DNA of 64,000 nt. Origin: Datura wrightii. Lineage: Eukaryota; Streptophyta; Magnoliopsida; Solanales; Solanaceae. Positions 10,324-21,150 of the stretch are shown piece after piece (position 1 is the first letter of the stretch; every line of letters starts with the position of its first letter). Location of the stretch: positions 83,785,501-83,849,500 of the forward strand of contig JASDFA010000007.1 of the NCBI GenBank assembly GCA_035772735.1, read 5' to 3'. The notes beneath the pieces are model-generated. The model saw only the letters and a program-made list of their open reading frames with translations, was not told where the DNA came from and did no database searches. Made by a program: the position numbers and the translations under genes.

Positions 10324-12721
10324 TCAGTTGTCCTCTAGGGTGATGGACGTTTTCTCTCGAAAACTGTCCTCCCCCCAGTAGTGCTTACACCGTTTAGGTG
10401 GTTTTCCCAATAACTCTCGTGAATCCTTAATCTGCTCATCATCGACTTGATCAATCACATTGATCACCGAGAGTTCCTCGTACACAGTCGGGAGCTTGGG
10501 TGCCTTGTACACATCGAACACTTCCACCTTGTCGTGTGCTCGCATTGTTAGCTGCCCCGCAGCTACATCAATCAGCGCTTTCCCGGTCGCCAAGAAAGGA
10601 CGTCCCAAAATAAATGGGACTTCCGCGTCTGGTTCAAAATCCAGCACGACGAAATCTACCGGGAAGATCAAGGAGCCCACTTGCACCATAATGTCCTCCA
10701 CAATGCCATCAGGTCTGGCTAAGGACCGATCTGCCAATTGCAAGATCACTGTTGTGGGTTTAGGACTCCCTAGACCCAGCTTTTTGAATACCGATGACGG
10801 CATCAAATTAGTGCTCGCTCCCAAATCACACAATCCACGAGCTCGGATACTCTGCCCAATAGTAATCTGTATAGTAAAGCTCCCAGGATCTTTGAGCTTT
10901 GTGGGCAGTCGGTTTTGTATCTGGGAAGTGCACTCCTTCGTAAGAGCCACCGTAGCATACTCAGTCAATCGACTTTTGTTTGCCGCGATGTCCTTTATAT
11001 ACTTGGCATACTTCGGCACTCCCTGCAAAACATCAACAAGAGGTAAGTTAATATGTACCTGTTTTAGCACCTCCATGAATTTCTTGAAACATGCCTCCTC
11101 CTTGTGTTTCTTTAATCGTTGAGGGAACGGGGGTGGTGGTCTTTCTGATTCCGCTTCCTTAGTCTTCCCCCGCTCATCACTCTGCTCCCTCTCAACTTCT
11201 GCTGCTCCCGATTATTGAGGTGGTCTTTCTGGTTCCACCTCTTTCAGCTGTAAACCACTCCTTATGGTCACCGCATTCACCTACTTGGGGTTGGGATCGG
11301 TGTCACTCGGAAGTCCTCCTCTAGGTCTGGTGTTTTGGGCTCCAGCAAATTGCCCAAATTGATATTCAAGTGCCTTGGTAGCTAACTGGTTGTTTTTCAC
11401 CTCGGCTGCCAATTTCACATAGTCAGCCTGTAATTGAGCTTGGTTAGCTATCATCGTCTTGAACATCTCCTCAATGCTGTGTGATGGTGGTGGAGGAGGT
11501 GCATTGTTGTTTCTAAATTGTGCTTGATAATCTGCTGCCCTCCTTGGTTCCTTTGCACACCCTTACTCGAACTCTGCCCCTGATGGTTGTTGCTACCCCA
11601 GGAGAAATTCGGGTGATTCCTCCTATTGGAATTGTAGCTGTTGCCATACTGTTGGTGGTTGTTCCTTTTTACATTTCCCACAAAGTTCATCGAGTCAGGA
11701 TTTGCTCCACAACACTCAGCTGAGTGCTCACTGCTCCCGCACACTTCACACCAAATCTGCTGCACTGCATTAACTGGGGCTTGAGGCTGGTTCATTGTCA
11801 AGTTACTGAAGTGGGTGTTGAGTTGATTCTGTAAGGCAGCTATTTGTGCAGCAATAGCTGTAAAACCATCCACTTCTAGAACTCCTGCTGCTTTCCTTGT
11901 CCCTCCTCTTGATGAATCAGCAATCGACTCCAGATTGCCCTGCGAAATACGGTTCAACAAGGTATACAGCTCCTCATAAGTTTTCTCCAGCGCTTGTCCC
12001 CCGGCTGCTGAGTCTAGCAATATTTTTGTATGGAGTTCCAAACCCTCTATAAAATTGTGCACCAACACATCATTGGATTGATGATGATGAGGACAATCCC
12101 GCAACATGGACTTGAATCTCTCCCAAGCCTGATATAGTTCTCTCCCTCTCTCTATTTGAAACTTAGAATTTGACTTCTAAGTCTTGCTGTTTAACCAGAG
12201 GAAAAAAATCGTATCAAGAACTTCCTTGCAAGATCATCCCACGTAGAAATAGAATTAGGTGGCTCAGCTTTCAACCACCTCTTGGCTTCTCCCAATAGTG
12301 AAAATGGGAACAATATAAGCCGGACGTAATTTGATGACACTCCAGCGGGGATATAAGTGTCACTTATCTCCAAAAAATTTTGGAGATGTTGTTGTGGATC
12401 TTCATGAGGGAGACCTGTAAACTGCCCGCTAGTGTGCAGCAATTGCACCATGTTCTGGTTAAGTTCGAACATCCCTCCTGGCTCAGGTTTGCGGATGCTA
12501 GATGTGACATTATTAGCATGTGGGATTGCCACCTCGCCAATCGGCCAAGCTGCTACTTCTTCGGGCACTAACATTGCCCGCACTACCGGTGGATTCTGTT
12601 GTTGCTCCATGATTTTCTGTCTGAGCAACTGCAGCTTTCTTTCTAGAGCTTCTCTTCGCTGACAATGAAATAATCTTTCTGGCTCCAAATACGAGTCCAC
12701 CAGCTCCTTGTCTCTTGCCAG
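10324..12721 (-). pseudogene. Element A gag-protease
   Basis: Gag forms the particle; the protease would process it. In order: an N-terminal region with MEQQQNPP; the retrotransposon gag core (LFPFSLLGEAKRWLK); a CCHC knuckle CEVCGSSEHSAECC; a proline-rich linker (ERPPPPFPQRLKKHKEE); and an aspartic protease with LCDLGASTNLMP and FILGRPFLATGKALID. The frame ends at EDN-stop (10324-10326) with no RT behind it. A TAA at about 12191, a further stop near 12150, a one-base deletion near 11520 and a stop near 11281 break it. There is no ATG at the start: the frame opens at CTG 12721-12719, closely behind a TGA. Confidence 0.88.
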
Positions 12722-12832
12722 TGTTCAAAAGAGATTAAATCTGCAAAATACAGGCTAAGACCAAGTTGTCAACACTAAGAAAAAATAAAAATATAGTAAA
12801 TTAACACTTAAGACAAATTCACCAATTGCCAG

Positions 12833-12850
12833 TCCCCGGCAACGGCGCCA
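12833..12850 (-). other. Primer-binding site, tRNA-Asp
   Basis: The plus strand reads tccccggcaacggcgcca, which is the 3' end of plant tRNA-Asp including CCA. The element strand is its complement, six bases from the LTR edge. This primer is known from the Athila/Tat group of Ty3 elements, unlike the tRNA-iMet used by the chromoviruses here. Confidence 0.9.
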
Positions 12851-12856
12851 AAAACT

Positions 12857-14277
12857 TGTTCATTACGTTTGTTGGGTATAAAACTTACACGCAAGTGCAC
12901 GTGGTCGAACAAGTAGTAAAGTAGATTAAGTAAGCCAAGTATCGATCCCACAGGGACTGGGATCAAGTGCAATCTGCTCAAGTGTACTATATTTCAATTC
13001 TAAAAATGCAGACAACAGTGTAACCAAGAGTTTGATATTTTGATTTCTAATAATTATGCTAAGTCTAAAACAATTATCTAATGTGAGTCTGAACTATGAA
13101 TGTGAGCATGCTGAGGTTAAACGAACATGTAATAAAATTAATTGTCGATATAATTTGGTTAGCCTTTTCCTTCGGTTGCTAGTCAAGAACTATTGCCAAG
13201 GGATTAAAACTCTCGTATTTAACCCCACTTAAGAATCATGAACCATCCACCTACATTTCTGTGATTAAATGCAATTCATGTTCTGACCATACAAAACCGA
13301 TTCCTAAATTGACTAATACGACTTTCAGGTATATTTCTATCCTGAAGGTAAATCAATTCTCAATTTTCCCAAACTAAGAAAGGATCATATCCTATTAATT
13401 CACAACTTTCCAATTTCTTGCTCTCTCGAGTGAAACCGGACTTTTTAGATATACATTAACGTAGGCCACACATTAATGCAGTAAGAAGAAGAATCAATAG
13501 AACAATCATGGAAGAAAAGATGAAAAACCAAAGAATCAATAATCACATTTCATTACAAGTGTTCTTAACCTCAGCAAGAAGAGGAATTAGCCACTCATTT
13601 GTGGATTAAACATCGTTAAATGAGTGTTAAACATACAAGCAATTGAATACAAGAAGAAGGAAAGAGAGAAAAACCCTGATAATTTCGTCCCCTCAACTGC
13701 CTGTAACCCACGTTCTTGCTCCACCAAGTCAGAATATTGAAAAATGAACCTAAGTGTTCTATTTATACTAGTGGGAATTTTTCCCGAAATAACAAGCAAC
13801 GTGTCACGGAGTGCATCGCGGAGCACTGCCTCCGTGACACGCTACCGACGCGGACCCTCACTGGAAACTGGGGGTCTAGGGAATAAGGCCCAACGTGGCA
13901 CGACGTGCAACGCGGAGCCAGGCCACCGTGCCACGGACCCATTGCGAACCCTCACTGGAAATAGGCTGAAAATTCCCTCTCCAGGCAGAAGGCCTCCGCG
14001 ATGGTAGCGTGACACGGCTCCATCGCGGAGCCCCTTTATTTTGTGCTTTCCAATGCCTTGTCCCTTGCTCACATCCGAGTCCAACCCCGATCTCTTCCAA
14101 CATGCATTTTAGCTTCCCGAAATTACATTTTACCTGCAAAACAATGCTAATCATGTTGGTTAGTATAAATTCACATTTTATTACCAATTACATGAGAATG
14201 TATAAACATTGCTAGATAAACAAGGCTAAAATGACACATTTGAGCATCACTTGGGCATATAAATTTGCCCAAGATCA
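12857..14277 (-). repeat. Element A LTR (5' LTR in element sense)
   Basis: This is the direct repeat of 4543-5962. The TATA box is on the minus strand at 13761-13767, with the palindrome at 13801-13840 (arms GTGTCACGGAG / CTCCGTGACAC). It is followed by the 5-mer GCCTA of the target site and the resumed chromovirus LTR. Confidence 0.9.
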
Positions 14278-14282
14278 GCCTA

Positions 14283-14642
14283 TATATGTTTTATTTCATG
14301 TGATGGCAGTGTGGGGCCTTGTTTAGCTATTAGATAGTGGCCTTGTCGGCTATAGTATAGGTATAGTTGCCTGACTTTCATTTCAGTTATAACTAGACCG
14401 CATGGTGGTCTTGTCGGCCCACATAGGATTCCCTTTTATTGCTTGCTGTTAGTTAGCTATTTTCGTTTACATGTGGCTATATGGCCTTGTCGGCCGCAGG
14501 CTGTATTTACAGCTAAGATATAGCTCGTTGTTTCTTGAATTAAATTGAAGGCATGCGCCAGACGTGCATAAGTCTAGCTAGGTCAGTTAGATTCCAGTGT
14601 GGCACCAGGTGCCAGCCATGCCTCCCAAGGTGGGGCATGACA
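14283..14642 (+). repeat. Chromovirus 3' LTR, remaining part
   Basis: The LTR resumes after element A and ends with gtggggcatgaca, matching the end gtggggcgtgaca of the LTR at 54956-57040. The two parts sum to 2093 bp, against 2085 bp for the other copy. Confidence 0.9.
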
Positions 14643-14950
14643 CATATTCACAGTCTAATAGATAAGTTTGCAAGTAGCTTACATTGCAGTTTCTATTAGA
14701 TAAGCTTTGCAGCTTACACAACAACTTCTTTCTGCAAGAAGCTTTTTTTTGTAAGTAGCTTATACAACAAATTCTATATACAAGCAGTTTACACAACAGC
14801 TTCTATTTTTCTATAAATAGGAAGCTAATTCAGTTCATTTGGATAGAAGTTTAAAACAGAAATGAAATCTCCCTCTCTCTTTCTCTCTCCTTAATTTCTT
14901 TGGCTATATCTCTTGTTGTTTTGGTATTTTATTATTATTTCATAACACCT
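14643..14950 (+). repeat. Copia-type LTR remnant with repeated upstream motif and TATA box
   Basis: Four imperfect copies of a motif of about 22 bases (consensus like gcagcttacacaacaacttc) start near 14674, 14709, 14755 and 14784. They are followed by TATAAATA at 14812-14819 and a CT-rich leader. The stretch ends near ttatttcataaca, a form seen at the ends of some plant copia LTRs. No internal region follows, so this is a solo or truncated LTR. The family was not determined. Confidence 0.45.
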
Positions 14951-15068
14951 TTTACTTTATTTTCTCTTTAATTTCTCTTATTCTCATTTTCAACCTTTCG
15001 ACGTGTTTATTGTGATATGCTTTCATATAATTTTTGGACTTCTCATATTTTGCTTTTTTTTTCCACTT

Positions 15069-15950
15069 AAGGATTCATTTGTTTGCACTTAATGGAGGTC
15101 CGAATCTGAATGGTTTAGACCTTAGGCTATTAAGTATGTTTATTTTCATTAAGATTTAAGGACTTATTTGGTCTGAATAGATCTTAACCATTAAGATCTG
15201 GAACAAAGTCTTAATATCATTAAGAGGTATGTCATCATCGCTCTGTCCACAACCACCAACTACAAAATTAATTACCTCTATCATCACAACCACCACCACT
15301 ATTACCATCACCAACCACCAGCCACCAGCACCACACCAACAAACCACCTCTGCCACCATTGTCAACCACCACCACCATCGCTAACCACCCCGAAATCACA
15401 ACAACCATTGGAAACCACCACTGCTACTAACCACTATTGTTAGTCATTACTATACATACCACTTCCATAATTATAATTATATGCAGTATCTCCGTCATCG
15501 CTACCACCACCATTGTCACCACCACCGCCACCTCTACCACCACTATAGATCACTACCACCAATGCGACTAATCCCTACTATCAACCATTTTCACCATCAC
15601 AAATAGCACCACCACCAACTAATATCAACACATTGTCAAAACTACCATATATTCTTCAGTCACCACCGTCAACACCGTTGACTACTTACATCACAACCAT
15701 CATGATCAACCATCAACATCACGTCAGTCACTACAACACCTACCACCCTCATCATCATAACTATCATCACCCTAATTACTAGCCACTAACATTAATTATT
15801 ATTACGACAACCACTACAAACCATCTCTTCCATAACTAGCAAACATAAATATTTAATTATTTTATCAAATAATAAATTTATTTTATTAAATAAATTTTTT
15901 AATATTTAATTACTTTTTATTTGAATTGTATATTTAATATATTTACAAAT
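15069..15950. mobile_element. Left part of a putative non-autonomous DNA transposon
   Basis: The sequence from aaggattcatttg to about 15135 matches, in reverse complement, the stretch 39935-40016 (aaggtctcattt..., ctaaatctgaatg). The two look like terminal inverted repeats of one element, now separated by the 24 kb composite. The style resembles hAT or Mutator-like miniature elements. No clear target duplication was found, and no transposase ORF. Confidence 0.4.
15276..15760. repeat. CAC/ACC-rich degenerate simple repeat
   Basis: Dense caccacc, accacc and atcacc units form a low-complexity tract on the plus strand (GGT-rich on the other). It yields spurious open frames. No gene is supported. 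Confidence 0.75.
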
Positions 15951-18170
15951 TGTAATACCTCGAAAATCCTAAGATCATATCCAAGAGTTGAAATGGAGAA
16001 AATAAAAATTTCTGCACCAGGTCACAGGACGAGTCGTCCAGTGACCCGTTTGGAACCCCACGAGTCGTTAAGTGACTCGTGGGAAAAGGCTGGGACTTGG
16101 TTTAAAATTTCAAGTTTTGGGTGACCACGGGTGTGACCACGAGTCGCGATTAGCCCCACGATCCATTAAATCACCCATGGTAAAAAATGGTTGAAAGAAG
16201 AAGGGAAGTAGGCAGTGTTGGTAATGGGTCATCACCATGATTTTTTGGGTACACCATGAGTCATGGTGTCCCCCGTGGTGACCCCTAGAAGAAAGTTGGC
16301 AGTGAAGGTGACGGGAGGTGACCACGAGTCTTGGTCACTAGCAACGATCTGTTCAGTCCCTTATTGGGACTAGCAGTATGTTTTTCCCTACGAATTAATT
16401 AAGGGCTTTTCCGTAATTTCTAAGTTCCTAAGGCCTAAACTACATCGTTTTAAGCTCAGAATAAGGTATTTTAAGAAGGGTTAAGACATTCTAAGCCTAT
16501 CCTAATTCATGTATGCAAGCTTAGAGGTTTGAGAGGTGATCAAGGCTAGTTTCTTCAAAGTTCTTCCTCAATTCTCTTTGGGCAATCAAGAAAGTGGTGA
16601 AATCAGGTCTCTTCAGGTATGTAAGGCTATGAATGGGTGCAATAATCGACACCCATGCCCAATTCCTTCTCAATTCATGATGTTTTAATTGATGAATCTA
16701 TGAGGTTTCTACTCAACGTATGAATTTTCCAAGTTGCAATCATGGGTATGATCTGAGCATGTTTTAAATGATGAATTATGATAAATAGGGCAGATTTTAG
16801 AATGTTTTAAATTATAAATTATGTTTTCAATTTTTCTAATGTATGATGCCCATCCATGAAAGTTCATGAAAGTTGAGATCCATGAGATATGTGTTCAACT
16901 ATGATAGAGATGTTTATGAAGAAAGTATGGTTTGAAAATACCCATTTCGATGTTTATGTTTTCAAAGCGAATCAAGTTGATTTCAAGTATGTGTAAGCAT
17001 TGGGCAAGCCCATATGATCAAGTATGTTTTTATGATTTCATTAATTAGCTTACCACATTATTTTCGAGTCTAGACTCCCACTATTTTTAGCTTGTGGTAT
17101 GGTTTGAGACAAGACTCCTCATGTTATGATTTCAAGATTTATATATGTATGTTATGAGTCAGCTTTGTCTCTAGATGATGGTTCAGCTTTATTGAAAAAT
17201 GATGGAGAGCATAAGCATGTTTTTGGAAGTAGTGTTTAGCACCGAGTAGGCTAAGGGTAAGTCAACCCTATGCCTCATTACATGTTAATATAGGTATGTT
17301 CAGATTATTTGGGACCTCCCTTGTGAGCTTCCCCTGCCCCCAAGGGGCCTTCATCTTGATATCGATATCATGGTAGTGTCCTTAGCCCTAGCAAGGCTTT
17401 GGACGACTCTTCCCACTAGAGTGTGATAGTCGGGACCATGTAAGCTCTATCGTGATAATGTCGGTTATATGACAAGTCTCCCATTGTTCCTCATGATTTT
17501 AGTTATGCATGTACATCAGTCATGATATTATGTTTTAAGTAGGGTTGACCCAATGTTCAGTTTTACTTATGATTATCAGTTTTTAGCTTTGGATCATTCG
17601 ATTCAGTTATGATGTTCAGATCATGATTTTAGAAAATAGCATGCAAGCCCTACTCTCATAATCTTATCTTGATTATGTTTTATGATATGAATGATTTATA
17701 ATTTTACTTAGCAGTTTTACTTACCTTGCATACTCGATACGTTCCACATACTGACCGCATACTTTATGTTGTATCGTTTCTTGATATAGGCTCCGATATC
17801 TAGGCTCAATCCCGCCGCTAGTCAGATTCCCGGAGTTAGCATTCCTCAGTCCCAATTGGTAAGTCCTCATCTTTCGAGGGCCCTTTTTATCAGTTATATT
17901 TTGCATTTTTAGTTTTTAGACTATAGTGACTTAGTTGGGGTCTTGTCGCATCAACTCATCAGTATTAGAGGCTTTTCGGACATAGATGTATTCTGCTTTA
18001 GACTTATGTATGTATTTAGATGTTATGTTGTATTTAGACTTCCGCTATGTTATTCATGATGATCTTCCATATTATTTGAATGAGGTAGATGTTATGTTCA
18101 TTCCATGGGTCAACTAGGAGCCTCTCGGGGTTCTTTGTCCCGTGTCTTCATACGGGCCTATGTTTGGGTC
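15951..18170 (+). repeat. LTR1, Tekay-like, nearly complete
   Basis: It starts TGTAATACC and runs to gggcctatgtttgggtc, lacking only the last few bases (gtgaca class). The U3 region has inverted repeats of the type CCCACGAGTC/GACTCGTGGG (16057-16083). The palindrome TGATATCGATATCA is at 17357-17370. Donor-like cag|gtatgt and acceptor-like sites span 16616-17789 (1174 bases), the same length as in LTR3. Confidence 0.8.
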
Positions 18171-20291
18171 CCTCGTGGGGTTCCTTGAGTAAATTGGCAG
18201 TAGACTCCACGACTCCAGGCCACGAGTCATTAGCCCTGGTCACGAGTCATCCAGTCCCTCGTGGGGACTGATAGTAAGCAAATCTCTGTGATTTTAGTAA
18301 GAGCTTTTTTGTAATTCCTAAGTCCTAGGGGCCTATATAACATCATTTAAGGCTCATTTTATAGGGTTTTAAGAGGGGAAAACCTATTCTAAGCTAAGTT
18401 CATTCTATTCATGCAAACTTAAGAGTTTGAAGAGAGGATTTAGAGCAAGTTCTGAAGGTTTCCATTGGAATCTCATCTTGGGCAATTAGGGAAGTGGTAA
18501 ATATCATCCCTCCCAGGTATGTAGGGTTATGAGTGGGTATTTTCTTCCACACCCATGCCCAATCTCTATCTAGTACAAGAAATTCATATGATTAAGTTAT
18601 GGGGTTTTTAACCAACAGCATGATTCTTAATCTCTATACATTGGTATGATTAGATTCAATTTATATCTATAAATTGTGAAGCTTGGGTGGATTTTAGAAT
18701 TGTTTTCAATCCGAATTATGTTCTAAACTATGAAATTGAATGCCCATGGATGAGAAGTTCATGAAAGAAGAGAATGATGATGAATGTATGATGATGATGA
18801 GAATTGATGATGAAAAGCATGTTTCTAAAGCTAACCATGATTATGATATTGTTTTCAAAATGAATTGAGTACATCCAAGTATGATAAAGATTTGGGCAAT
18901 GCCCACATGTTGATTTAAAATGATGAGTTTTCCCGAAATATCTTACCACATTGTTTGGAGCGAAGTCTCCCAAATTTCATATTATTAGTTTGTGGTATGT
19001 TGAGTTAAATATTCCTACATATAGCTTACCACATAATTTGGAGTAGATGCTTCCACTTATATTTGAGCTTGTTGTATATTCGAAATAGAGCTTCTCATAT
19101 GCATGAATTCATAATTAAGATGTATGTTATCATTGAGCTTCTTCTCATACGATGTCGAGTCTATGCATGATTTCATTATTGAGTTTTGTCAAATGAAAAT
19201 GTTGAGCTTTGTTTCATAAGATGTTGAGTTTATGCATGATATCATTTTTGAGCTTCGTCAATAGACGATGTTGAGCTTCATTATATACAATGTAGAGCAT
19301 TGTATGTTTTTGAGAGAAGAGTCCAGCACCGAGCAAGCTAAGGGTCGATCACCCTATGCCCCAGAACTACGCGCCAACATAGGTTGATACTAATATATTA
19401 TTGGGACCTCCCTTGTGAGCTATCCCCGCCCCAATTGGACCATGAGCTTGTATCGATATCATGGTAACGTCCTTATCCCTGACAAGGTTTTGGACGGCTC
19501 TGCCCACTTGAGTGTGAAAGTCGGGACCACGTAAACTCTATCGTGGTATGTCGGTTAAGTGACGAGTCTCTCATTGTCTACATGATTCAGATTTTCATAT
19601 TCATTACTCATGATTATTACTTTAAGCATTCATGTTCTAAAAGAAAGGTTTGACTCATTATTCATCTTTTCTATAAATGTCGCATTTAAGCTTTGAGTCA
19701 TTCGAGTTAGCTATGATGTTATAAGGCTAAGCATGGTCATATTATGATAAGATTGCGATTTCAGAATGAATGCATGTAGTCCTTCCTCTCAAATTTGAAA
19801 GCTTATGATATGAAATATTTTAAATAATTTACTTTACTTGAGCGTTTTACTTACCTTGCATACTCGGTACATTCCACGTACTAACCAAATACTTTCTATG
19901 TTGTATCGTTTCATGATACAGGACCCAGCTCCCAGGCTCAGCCCCGTTCGTAGTCAATTTTCAGAGTCAACTCCTACTCAGTTGGTGAATCCTCGTCCTT
20001 CGAGGGCTAAACTTTTAATTCCTTATGTATTTTCAATTTCAGTATTGTTGAGTTAGTTGGGGTCTTGTCCCATCAACTCGTCCATATTAGATGCTTTTTA
20101 GACTTATGTATGTGTTAGCTTCGGATGCTTATTCTGATGTTATGATGAGTTAGACTTCCGCTGAGTTATATTGATGATTTCTTCAGTTCATTGAATGAGT
20201 TAGTTGTATGCTTATGACATGCGTGGACTTGGGGTCTCTCTGGGTCCCTTGTCCCGTGTCTATGATCCGGGCCTCCATTCTAGTCGTGACA
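18171..20291 (+). repeat. LTR2, Tekay-like, truncated at its 5' side
   Basis: This is a different subfamily from LTR1, closer to the solo LTR at 43216-45694. The U3 start is missing. A TATA box (TATATAA) is at 18334-18340, donor-like cag|gtatgt at 18517 and an acceptor ending at 19921. It ends with the canonical cgtgaca at 20291, joined directly to minus-strand protease sequence. A 12-bp repeat (tccctcgtgggg) near the LTR1/LTR2 junction also occurs at 18255-18266. Confidence 0.75.
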
Positions 20292-20633
20292 AGTAGAGAC
20301 TGAGAAGGGTTCTGATAAGACTTTGGGACTGACTCCAAAACTACTAGCAGCATAGGGCGTCACAAAAGATAAAGTCTCCCCTGGATCTAATAATGCATAT
20401 ACATCAAGGTGGAATACTCGTAACATACCAATGACTATATTTGGGGAGACCTCCTGCTCCTGACGGGATGTTAGGGCATAAAATCTGTTTTGGCGCTATC
20501 CACCACCTGTACTAGTAGATGCCCCTACTGAGCTGGGTATGCTAGTGGAGCTGCTGAACTGGAAGCTAGGACTCAACCCCTATCATGACCCTGTCTAGAT
20601 GGTGGACAATCTCTAAGCATAAGTCTGGGCTAC
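20292..20633 (-). pseudogene. Ty3 protease fragment and gag tail of the composite
   Basis: On the minus strand the sequence reads an aspartic protease start (LLDPGETLSFVTP, then FSVST) of a chromovirus, ending abruptly at the LTR2 terminus. The active-site DPG is kept. The part towards 20628 is the gag-protease linker. The last five bases, GCTAC (20629-20633), are the target duplication of element B. The same ORF continues past B at 30446 with gag sequence. Confidence 0.75.
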
Positions 20634-21070
20634 TGATCTTGGGCAAATTTATATGCCCAAGTGATACTCAAAAGTACCATTTTTAGCCTTGTTTATCTAT
20701 CAATGTGTATACATTTTCATGTAATTGGTAATAAAATGTGAATTTATACTAACCAACATGATTAGCATTGTTTTGCAGGTAAAAGTTGATTTTGGGAAGC
20801 TTAAATGCATGTTGGATGATATCGGGGTTGGACTTGGATGCGAGCAAGGAACAAGGCATTGGACAGCATGAAATAAAGGGGCTCCGCGATGGAGCCGTGT
20901 AATGCTGCCATCACGGAGGCCTTCTGCATGGATAGGGAAAATTCGCCCAAATTCCAGAGAAGGTCCGCGTCCGCTCCGTGGCACGGTGGCTTGGCTCCGC
21001 GTTGCACGCCGTGCCACGTTGAGCCTTAATTCCTGGACCCCCAGTTCCAGTGAGGGTCCGCGTCTGTAGC

Positions 21071-21110
21071 GTGTCACGGAGGCAGTGCTCCGCGATGCAC
21101 TCCGTGACAC
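21071..21110 (+). promoter_or_regulatory. Promoter palindrome of the B 5' LTR
   Basis: Outer arms GTGTCACGGAG (21071-21081) and CTCCGTGACAC (21100-21110) are perfect. Inner arms AGTGC (21084-21088) and GCACT (21097-21101) nest inside. The TATA box follows at 21144. A transcription factor site or a transcript hairpin are both possible. Confidence 0.65.
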
Positions 21111-21143
21111 GTTGCTCCTTATTCCGGGAAAAATTCCTAGCAG

Positions 21144-21150
21144 TATAAAT
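21144..21150 (+). promoter_or_regulatory. TATA box of the B 5' LTR
   Basis: TATAAAT is in the same place as in the A LTRs; the 3' LTR copy of B reads tataatag instead. It probably drives the full-length RNA that carries gag. Confidence 0.7.

Larger units (their letters stand above)
4543..14277 (-). mobile_element. Element A: LTR element with gag-protease and a second ORF, no RT
   Basis: Two LTRs of about 1420 bp (4543-5962 and 12857-14277) flank 6.9 kb. The flanking 5-mers are GCTTA (4538-4542) and GCCTA (14278-14282), a target duplication with one difference. On the minus strand the order is LTR, tRNA-Asp primer site, gag-protease (12721-10324), an internal noncoding segment, an intron-led second ORF (8978-7758), a long noncoding tail, a polypurine-like tract and LTR. 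I found no RT, RNase H or integrase. This layout resembles TR-GAG type non-autonomous elements of plants, with an extra ORF in the position where Athila elements carry an env-like gene. By eye the LTRs differ at about 32 positions. Confidence 0.88.
1..14642 (+). mobile_element. Ty3 chromovirus, 3' half, with 3' LTR split by element A
   Basis: The order RT, RNase H, integrase, chromodomain, polypurine tract and LTR reads on the plus strand and identifies the 3' half of a Ty3/gypsy chromovirus (Tekay/Del-like). Its 5' LTR, gag and protease lie outside the window. The LTR of about 2.09 kb is interrupted at 4542 by element A and resumes at 14283. The same family recurs at 54956-60069, whose 5' LTR is 2085 bp. 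The coding part carries many stops and at least one frame change, so this is an old, dead copy. Confidence 0.9.

Noticed and set aside
10460..11122. 220-codon plus-strand ORF opposite gag-protease of A, and 24000-24458 opposite that of B
   Set aside because: It is the antisense shadow of the conserved gag-protease frame; the protease motifs are on the minus strand in A and the plus strand in B.
12833..12850. tRNA-Asp gene fragment
   Set aside because: Only the 18-base tRNA 3' end is present, exactly at the LTR edge, so it is a primer-binding site and not a tRNA gene.
15156..15365. 69-codon Val/Met-rich minus ORF
   Set aside because: Low-complexity translation of the CAC-rich repeat.
21071..21110. 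CRISPR-like or tandem repeat array
   Set aside because: The repeated unit occurs once per LTR and in pairs inside A and B, without regular spacers; it is a dispersed palindrome.
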